Assembly (NCBI GenBank): GCA_023386455.1
Contig: JAEWJO010000076.1
Span: 1 to 17,220 of the forward strand
Source: Pseudomonadota bacterium
GTDB taxonomy: Bacteria; Myxococcota_A; Polyangia; Haliangiales; Haliangiaceae
Reading direction: 5' to 3'
DNA: 17,220 nt
Part shown: one piece after another, positions 11,998 to 17,220 of the stretch
How positions within the stretch are numbered: the stretch's first letter is position 1
Layout of the letters: each line of letters starts with the position of its first letter
Made by a program: the position numbers and the translations under genes
Notes under the pieces: model-generated
Databases searched by the model: none
What the model was told of the DNA's origin: nothing
The model's input: only the letters and a program-made list of their open reading frames with translations

Positions 11998-12906
11998 ATG
12001 ACGCGCGCCACACGCGCCGAGGAGCGAGACGTCCGCGCGAACCTTGCGCGGCTGCTCGCGATCGTCGTGCTCGGCGCGTGCGATGGCGGCGGTGCGGCGG
12101 GTCCCGATGCCGACCCGAACGACCTCGACGGAGATGGCATCGCGAACGCGGCCGACAACTGTCCGACTCGCCGCAATGCCGACCAGCACGACGAGGACGC
12201 CGACACGCTCGGCGACGCGTGCGACAACTGCCCCGACATCGCCAACCTCGATCAGCGCGATACGACCGAGATGCGCGAGCAGTTTCCCGACGGGGTCGGC
12301 GACGCATGCGATCTGCGGCCCGGGTTTTCCGGCGACGAGATCCGCGCGTTCTATGGCTTCGGCTCGCCGGGCGAGGCGGCGGCGTGGAAGGGCAGTGGCT
12401 GGACGATCGCCGACGACGAGATCGCGATGGCGGGGAGCGCGCGCTGGGAGAGCACGCGCGCCGAGCAGGGCGATGGCGTCATGATCGTCGCGCGCGTGGC
12501 GGAGCTCGCGTGGCCGGTCGAGGGCGGCGCGCTGACGCTCGCGATCGACGGCAACGGTGTCGAGATCGGCGCGACGTGCACGCTGCGCCAGGACACCGAC
12601 GGCGACATGCGCGACGAGCTGGTCGCGCACGAGCTCGGCGGCGGCGCCGAGACGGTGCTGCCGGTGCTGCCGATCGATCCGGCGAAGGCGCTGACGCTGT
12701 CGGCGTGGCGTTCGATCAGCGAGAGCGCGTCGGGCCGCCGCGGCAACGTGTTCTGCAAGCTGCAGATCGACGATGTCATCAAGGACACATCCGCGGCGCT
12801 GGCTGATGTGACGACCGTCGGGATCCAGTCGGTCGTGGCGACCGCTGCAACTGCGCGGATTAGTTCCCTGATCGTCTACGCCTCACCAGGTCCGAAGCGG
12901 CCGTAA
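11998..12906 (+). CDS. Lipoprotein with thrombospondin type 3 (calcium-binding) repeats
   Basis: The 302-residue product has an unusually long charged N-terminus (MTRATRAEERDVRANLARLL) before the hydrophobic core and lipobox VLGA-Cys28. Residues 39-105 carry Asp-rich calcium-binding repeats: DPNDLDGDGIANAADNCP, HDEDADTLGDACDNCP and FPDGVGDACD, with paired cysteines (55, 75, 78, 104) as in thrombospondin type 3 repeats. The remaining 195 residues are beta-rich (WTIADDEIAMAGSARWES, ALTLAIDGNGVEIGATC, VFCKLQIDDVIKD) and may form a jelly-roll or LamG-like sandwich; this is not certain. Proteins of this build are common on myxobacterial surfaces. A later in-frame start would remove the signal peptide, so the ATG at 11998 is kept. 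Confidence 0.85.
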   Translation: MTRATRAEERDVRANLARLLAIVVLGACDGGGAAGPDADPNDLDGDGIANAADNCPTRRNADQHDEDADTLGDACDNCPDIANLDQRDTTEMREQFPDGVGDACDLRPGFSGDEIRAFYGFGSPGEAAAWKGSGWTIADDEIAMAGSARWESTRAEQGDGVMIVARVAELAWPVEGGALTLAIDGNGVEIGATCTLRQDTDGDMRDELVAHELGGGAETVLPVLPIDPAKALTLSAWRSISESASGRRGNVFCKLQIDDVIKDTSAALADVTTVGIQSVVATAATARISSLIVYASPGPKRP

Positions 12907-12937
12907 GAAGGTGGAATTCTTAGGCAGGCCTTCGATC

Positions 12938-12966
12938 TTTCGATCATCTGGGCCCCCTGGTAAGGT
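12938..12966 (+). promoter_or_regulatory. Candidate korA promoter
   Basis: TTTCGA (12938-12943) and TAAGGT (12961-12966) are 17 bp apart, and the latter is preceded by TGG, making an extended -10. Transcription from about 12973 would give a leader of some 38 nt that holds a CTCGT/ACGAG hairpin (12977-12992) and the GAGGTAGAGG ribosome binding site. The -35 match is poor. Confidence 0.35.
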
Positions 12967-13010
12967 CCGCGCCACGCTCGTTTTTCGACGAGAGGTAGAG
13001 GTAGCAAGCG

Positions 13011-14882
<1,872 letters not shown>

Positions 14883-14892
14883 AGGCAAGGCC

Positions 14893-15918
14893 ATGTCTGA
14901 AGCAGTCAAGATCAAGCTCTCCAAGAAGGACCTCGAGTCCGACCAGGACGTGCGCTGGTGCCCGGGGTGCGGTGACTACGCGATCCTCGCGACGGTGCAG
15001 CGCACGCTCGCCACGCTCGGCGTGAAGCGCGAGAACACGGTGTTCATCTCGGGCATCGGCTGCTCGAGCCGCTTCCCGTACTACATGAACACGTACGGCT
15101 TCCACACGATCCACGGCCGCGCGCCGACGATCGCGTCGGGCCTGAAGGTCACGCGTCCAGAGCTCGACGTGTGGGTCATCACCGGCGACGGCGACGGTCT
15201 GTCGATCGGTGGCAACCACATGATCCACGCGCTCCGGCGCAACATGGATCTCAAGATCCTGCTGTTCAACAACCAGATCTACGGCCTGACGAAGGGCCAG
15301 TACTCGCCGACCTCGCAGATGGGTACGCGCGCGCCGTCGACGCCGACGGGCTCGATCGATCACCCGCTGAACCCGATCTCGCTCGCGCTCGGCGCCGGCG
15401 CCACGTTCGTCGCGCGCGCGGCGGACACCGACGCCAAGCTCCTGGGCAAGATCCTCGACGAGGCCTACAAGCACAAGGGTGCGGTCTTCATCGAGCTCTT
15501 GCAGAACTGCCCCGTCTTCAACGACGGCGTGTGGGAAGGCGTCAAGGACGACCCCGCCGGCAAGCAGATCCAGCTCGTCGAGGGCAAGCCGCTCGTGTTC
15601 GCGGGCGGCACGAAGGGCATCAAGCTCGGCGCCGGTCTCGTGCCGGAGATCGTCGACGTGAAGGACGGCGACACGTCGCAGCTGCTCGTCCACACCGAGC
15701 GAGGCTCCGCGCTGTACGCGAACCTCCTCGCGCAGCTCGTGCAGCCGACGTTCCCGATGCCGATGGGCGTGCTCTACCGGCAGGACAAGCCGACGTACGA
15801 TCAGCTCGCGAACAGCCAGGTCGCCGAGGCGATCGAGAAGCAGGGCCCGGGCGATCTCAACAAGCTCATGTACTCGGGAATGGTGTGGGAAGTCGGCGCG
15901 GACGGTACGCGGCACTAG
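14893..15918 (+). CDS. korB: 2-oxoacid (probably 2-oxoglutarate):ferredoxin oxidoreductase, beta subunit
   Basis: The 341-residue subunit binds thiamine diphosphate and one [4Fe-4S] cluster. Seen: WCPGCGDYAIL (22-32), GIGCSSRFPYY (54-64), the thiamine-diphosphate motif GDGDGLSIGGNH (98-109) with NNQIYGLTKGQYSPTS (126-141), and LLQNCPVFNDG (202-212). Cys23, Cys26, Cys57 and Cys206 match the four cluster ligands of 2-oxoacid:ferredoxin oxidoreductases. Length is normal for KorB. The ATG at 14893 is preceded by AAGGCAAGG. The next gene begins inside its last 34 bases. Together with KorA it makes the complete catalytic core, working in the cytoplasm in a low-potential-electron version of the TCA cycle step. 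Confidence 0.95.
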   Translation: MSEAVKIKLSKKDLESDQDVRWCPGCGDYAILATVQRTLATLGVKRENTVFISGIGCSSRFPYYMNTYGFHTIHGRAPTIASGLKVTRPELDVWVITGDGDGLSIGGNHMIHALRRNMDLKILLFNNQIYGLTKGQYSPTSQMGTRAPSTPTGSIDHPLNPISLALGAGATFVARAADTDAKLLGKILDEAYKHKGAVFIELLQNCPVFNDGVWEGVKDDPAGKQIQLVEGKPLVFAGGTKGIKLGAGLVPEIVDVKDGDTSQLLVHTERGSALYANLLAQLVQPTFPMPMGVLYRQDKPTYDQLANSQVAEAIEKQGPGDLNKLMYSGMVWEVGADGTRH

Positions 15919-17220
15919 CCGCCGCGGCCGCCGGCGCGCTCGTCGCCGGTAGCTGCGCGGCAGGTGCGCCGCCCTGGTTCGCCAAGGGCGATACCTGGAC
16001 GATCCCGCTGATCGGGCCGCTCGAGGACGGGCTCTTGCTTGTCCCGGCGCTCGTCAACGGCAAGGGGCCGTTCGTGTTCGCGATCGATCCCGACGCGCAG
16101 GTGTCGATCGTCGATCAGGACGTCGTCGCCGAGGCCGACGCGCGGACCGGTGAAGGGCCGCGGATGCTCGACGAGAGCGACACCCAGCAGACTCGCTTCT
16201 ACGCCGAGATCCTCGAGTGGGACCTCGGCACGCTGACGGTGAAGCAGCGACCGGCGCAGCTCGTGCCCGCGCACACGTTCGACGGAGGCGGCCGCCGCAT
16301 CCACGGCGTGATCGGCCGCGACATCATCGCCGACTCGCTCGTGTTCAGCTTCGATCGCGACCTCGGCGTCGTGACGCTCGCGACGCAGAAGCACGCGACG
16401 GTGCCGCCGGGGTCGATCGCCGTCTCGTACGACTCGCTGCGCAGCCGGATCGAGAACATCGAGGTCCTGCCGATCTCGCGCCGCCTCGTCAAGGCGAACA
16501 TCAACGGCGTGCCCGCCGAGCTGCACCTCGATCTCGGCGCGACGCCGAGCCAGCTGCGCCCGCGCTCGTGGTCGAAGGCGAAGCTCGCCGAGTCGCCGCT
16601 CTCGCTCGTGCTCGCCGACGAGGTCGGCATCCCTCGCGCCATCTCGAAGCAAGGTGTCGCCGCCAAGGTCACGGTCGGCACGGCCGAGTCGAAGCAGGTC
16701 TCGTTCGTGCCCTACGACGATCGCCGGTGGCCCGATCAGGATCTCGAGGGCACGCTCGGGCTGTCGTTCTTCAAGCCGTACTCGGTGACGGTCAACTGGG
16801 ACAAGTCGACGTACTACCTGACCCCGCGCCGAGATGTGATGACGTCGCTCGGCGCGCGCCTCGGACGCTGGCAATCCAAGCGGCTCGCGGCGTGTGCGGT
16901 GCCGGGCTGCGTGAAGGTGAACGTCATCGATCCGATGGCGGGTCGCCCGGCCGACCAGATGCCGCCGAAGCATCCCGGTGTCGTCATCACGTTCGCCCGC
17001 GATCCGAACGCACAGGACGTCGACCTCGAGGTGCTGATCGCGGTGACGCCGGCGCCGGGCAAGCCCGCGCTCCAGTGGCTCGTCGTGAACATGCCGGACG
17101 ATGTCGATCGCGCGATGGTGCACGTGTCCTCGGACTATCTCGACGCGACGCTGACGACGCTCGACATGAGCCTGTTCCCGCGCGAGTGCCCGGCGAAGGG
17201 CGGCTGCGTCGACATGGTGG
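15885..17220 (+). CDS. Lipoprotein with two degenerate retropepsin-like domains (cut by window edge)
   Basis: A GTG at 15885, 5 nt after GGGA, opens a frame of 445 codons that runs off the window. It overlaps the end of korB by 34 bp. The product begins (M)GSRRGRYAALAAAAAGALVAGSC: lipobox VAGS-Cys24. Residues 36-166 and about 201-315 each look like one aspartyl-protease (retropepsin/pepsin half) domain: LVPALVNGKGPFVFAIDPDA with GVIGRDIIADSLVFSFD, and VKANINGVPAELHLDLGA with GTLGLSFFKPYSVTVNWD. The usual DTG active site is DPD (68-70) in the first and DLG (216-218) in the second, so protease activity is doubtful. A further Cys-containing domain follows (from CAVPGCVKVNVID). The GTG start is chosen for its signal peptide; no ATG fits better. 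No stop codon is seen. Confidence 0.82.
   Translation, partial: MGSRRGRYAALAAAAAGALVAGSCAAGAPPWFAKGDTWTIPLIGPLEDGLLLVPALVNGKGPFVFAIDPDAQVSIVDQDVVAEADARTGEGPRMLDESDTQQTRFYAEILEWDLGTLTVKQRPAQLVPAHTFDGGGRRIHGVIGRDIIADSLVFSFDRDLGVVTLATQKHATVPPGSIAVSYDSLRSRIENIEVLPISRRLVKANINGVPAELHLDLGATPSQLRPRSWSKAKLAESPLSLVLADEVGIPRAISKQGVAAKVTVGTAESKQVSFVPYDDRRWPDQDLEGTLGLSFFKPYSVTVNWDKSTYYLTPRRDVMTSLGARLGRWQSKRLAACAVPGCVKVNVIDPMAGRPADQMPPKHPGVVITFARDPNAQDVDLEVLIAVTPAPGKPALQWLVVNMPDDVDRAMVHVSSDYLDATLTTLDMSLFPRECPAKGGCVDMV

Noticed and set aside
15915..17123. 402-codon minus-strand open frame
   Set aside because: Antisense to the retropepsin-like lipoprotein gene, which has a lipobox and domain motifs; the minus-strand translation is Arg/His/Asp-rich shadow.

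Overview
The window is very GC-rich, gene-dense DNA with strong G/C third-position bias. It carries many lipoproteins (lipobox followed by GCGGDDG- or ACGDDG-like linkers), a Kazal domain, thrombospondin-type-3 repeats and a fused KorA. Together these suggest a member of the Myxococcota (former Deltaproteobacteria). That assignment is an inference from style; there is no rRNA or other marker here.

Layout. 1-217 (-): start of a protein with a 22-glycine tract, cut by the window edge, possibly an ABC exporter. 289-1236 (+): zinc-ribbon membrane protein, ending 3 bp from the convergent polyphosphate kinase gene ppk1 (1240-3507, -). 3580-4760 (-): a two-gene unit joined by a TGATG overlap (zinc-ribbon/Tudor-like protein, then a membrane-anchored protein). 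4807-5730 (+): TPR protein with a Suppressor-of-Fused-like C-terminus. 5727-9435 (-): three exported lipoproteins (PEBP family, Kazal plus CUB-like, beta-propeller glycosidase-like).

9497-11205 (+) is the most interesting part. It holds two tandem DsbA-like, lipid-anchored thioredoxin-fold genes. The first has the redox motif CPYC. In the second, the first Cys codon of the same motif is an in-frame TGA, the reading frame continues intact to the same C-terminus, and a 7-bp stem with loop AGUUC (a bacterial SECIS-like hairpin) starts 11 nt after the TGA. I read this as a selenoprotein with a UPYC motif, encoded beside its cysteine paralogue. No Sec machinery (selA, selB, selC, selD) lies in the window, so it must be elsewhere in the genome if this is right.

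11265-12906 (+): an exported beta-rich protein and a thrombospondin-type-3 lipoprotein. 13011-15918 (+): korA-korB, the two subunits of a 2-oxoacid (probably 2-oxoglutarate):ferredoxin oxidoreductase, followed by an overlapping GTG-started lipoprotein with two degenerate retropepsin-like domains, which runs off the right edge.

There is no gene-free stretch above 300 bases; the largest gap is 8028-8199. I saw no tRNA, rRNA, CRISPR array or insertion sequence.
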